Assembly (NCBI RefSeq): GCF_002583405.1 | Contig: NZ_BCMJ01000008.1 | Span: forward strand, 1 to 64,000 | Direction of reading: 5' to 3' | Source of the DNA: Secundilactobacillus silagincola | GTDB taxonomy: Bacteria > Bacillota > Bacilli > Lactobacillales > Lactobacillaceae | DNA: 64,000 nucleotides | Shown: positions 63,507 to 64,000 of the stretch, piece after piece | Layout of the letters: each line of letters opens with the position of its first letter | Position numbering within the stretch: the first letter of the stretch is position 1 | Translations under genes and position numbers: made by a program | The notes under the pieces: model-generated | The model's input: the letters and a program-made list of their open reading frames with translations, nothing else | The model's database searches: none | What the model was told of the DNA's origin: nothing

Positions 63507-64000
63507 TCACAGTTGTTGCTGATGTTCTTCGATAACTTTTAAGATTCGTTCTGAAGCATGACCATCACCGTACGGATTCTTGGCATCAGCCATCTGTCGG
63601 TAAGCCTGAGTATCCGTAAGCAAGGTTTCCATTGCCTCAGTCACTACCTCGGAATCAGTACCCACTAACTTTAACGTTCCTGCTTGAACACCTTCAGGGC
63701 GCTCCGTTTCGTCTCTGAGAACTAATACTGGTTTACCCAGTGAAGGTGCCTCTTCCTGTACCCCACCAGAATCCGTCATAATTAAGTAGCTACGGGCTGC
63801 TAGATTGTGGAAATCCACTACGTCCAGAGGCTCAATCAAATGAATCCGTTCAGTATCACCAAGTTCCGCCTTGGCAATTTTTTGAACAGCTGGGCTCAAA
63901 TGGACTGGGTAAACCAATTCGACGTCCGGATGAGCAGCCACTACTTTACGGATGGCGCGGAAAACCCGTTGCATGGGTTCCCCCTGATTTTCACGACGAT
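63507..64000 (-). CDS. UDP-N-acetylglucosamine 2-epimerase (C-terminal part, cut)
   Basis: About 164 C-terminal residues of a non-hydrolysing UDP-GlcNAc 2-epimerase (MnaA/WecB family), running off the right edge. Visible motifs: THRRENQGEPM-type segment at the edge (RRENQGEP), VYPVHLSPAVQ, LIEPLDVVDFHNL, LIMTDSGGVQEEAPSLGKPVLVLRDETERPEG, GDGHASERI. It makes UDP-ManNAc, used for teichoic acid linkage units, consistent with tagD and tagF nearby. The apparent start at 63974 is internal, since the frame continues to base 64000. Confidence 0.92.
   Translation of the reverse strand, partial: RRENQGEPMQRVFRAIRKVVAAHPDVELVYPVHLSPAVQKIAKAELGDTERIHLIEPLDVVDFHNLAARSYLIMTDSGGVQEEAPSLGKPVLVLRDETERPEGVQAGTLKLVGTDSEVVTEAMETLLTDTQAYRQMADAKNPYGDGHASERILKVIEEHQQQL

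Overview
This window is chromosomal core sequence from a low-to-mid GC Firmicute, most likely a member of the Lactobacillaceae. Supporting signs are ccpA divergent from pepQ, a comG operon ending in ytxK and ackA, an HPr with His15 and Ser46, C69 dipeptidase PepD, a water-forming NADH oxidase type Nox, the LafA/LafB glycolipid glycosyltransferases, TagD/TagF teichoic acid genes, strong AGGAGG-type ribosome binding sites and frequent TTG/GTG starts. ptsH stands alone without ptsI beside it, which would suit a heterofermentative lineage. The genus is not determined here. No transposase, phage gene, tRNA or CRISPR array was seen. Most genes lie on the minus strand.

Layout. Positions 1-312 hold two near-consensus tandem promoters and a leader reading left out of the window, very likely into an rRNA operon. 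336-8091 holds an S1-domain protein, a cyclophilin, a DedA membrane protein, a five-gene phosphatase/HAD/YutD set and an amino acid permease. 8370-14113 is the competence pseudopilus operon comGA-GG followed by ytxK and ackA, including a 51-residue ComGG-like gene at 10695-10850. 14220-24868 holds yebC, a double CPBP protease, ccpA/pepQ, the YtxG/YtxH pair, a MscS channel, the murI-rdgB-yfcE-cbpB operon, yslB and trxA. 24943-40000 is genome maintenance and translation: mutS2, zapA, the yrzB-ruvX-ireB operon, T-box controlled alaS, cshB, nrnA, dinB, yajC, tgt, queA, ruvB and ruvA.

40158-43411 is a membrane glycolipid operon (LafA, LafB and a flippase-like protein). Next come ptsH, a 63-residue orphan gene, and clpE with both CIRCE-like and CtsR boxes. 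An unusual protein made of MucBP and SH3-like modules but without a signal peptide follows, then a P2-type cation ATPase, a roughly 225-bp nested inverted-repeat element, pepD and nox. 54239-60471 holds prfC, a teichoic acid cluster (tagD, a stand-alone TarM/TagE N-terminal-like protein, tagF) and an AI-2E family transporter. The right end holds a DUF402 phosphatase, recX, flavodoxin, a BrkB protein and the 3' part of a UDP-GlcNAc 2-epimerase gene cut by the window edge.

How it fits together. CcpA and HPr, the two partners of carbon catabolite repression, are both encoded here, and cre-like sites lie before ccpA itself, between pepD and nox, before lafA and before the MucBP-type gene. Cell envelope functions form a second theme (MurI, LafA/B, TagD/F, UDP-GlcNAc epimerase, YajC). 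DNA repair and recombination form a third (RuvA/B, RuvX, RecX, DinB, MutS2). All regulatory sites were found by eye and are predictions.
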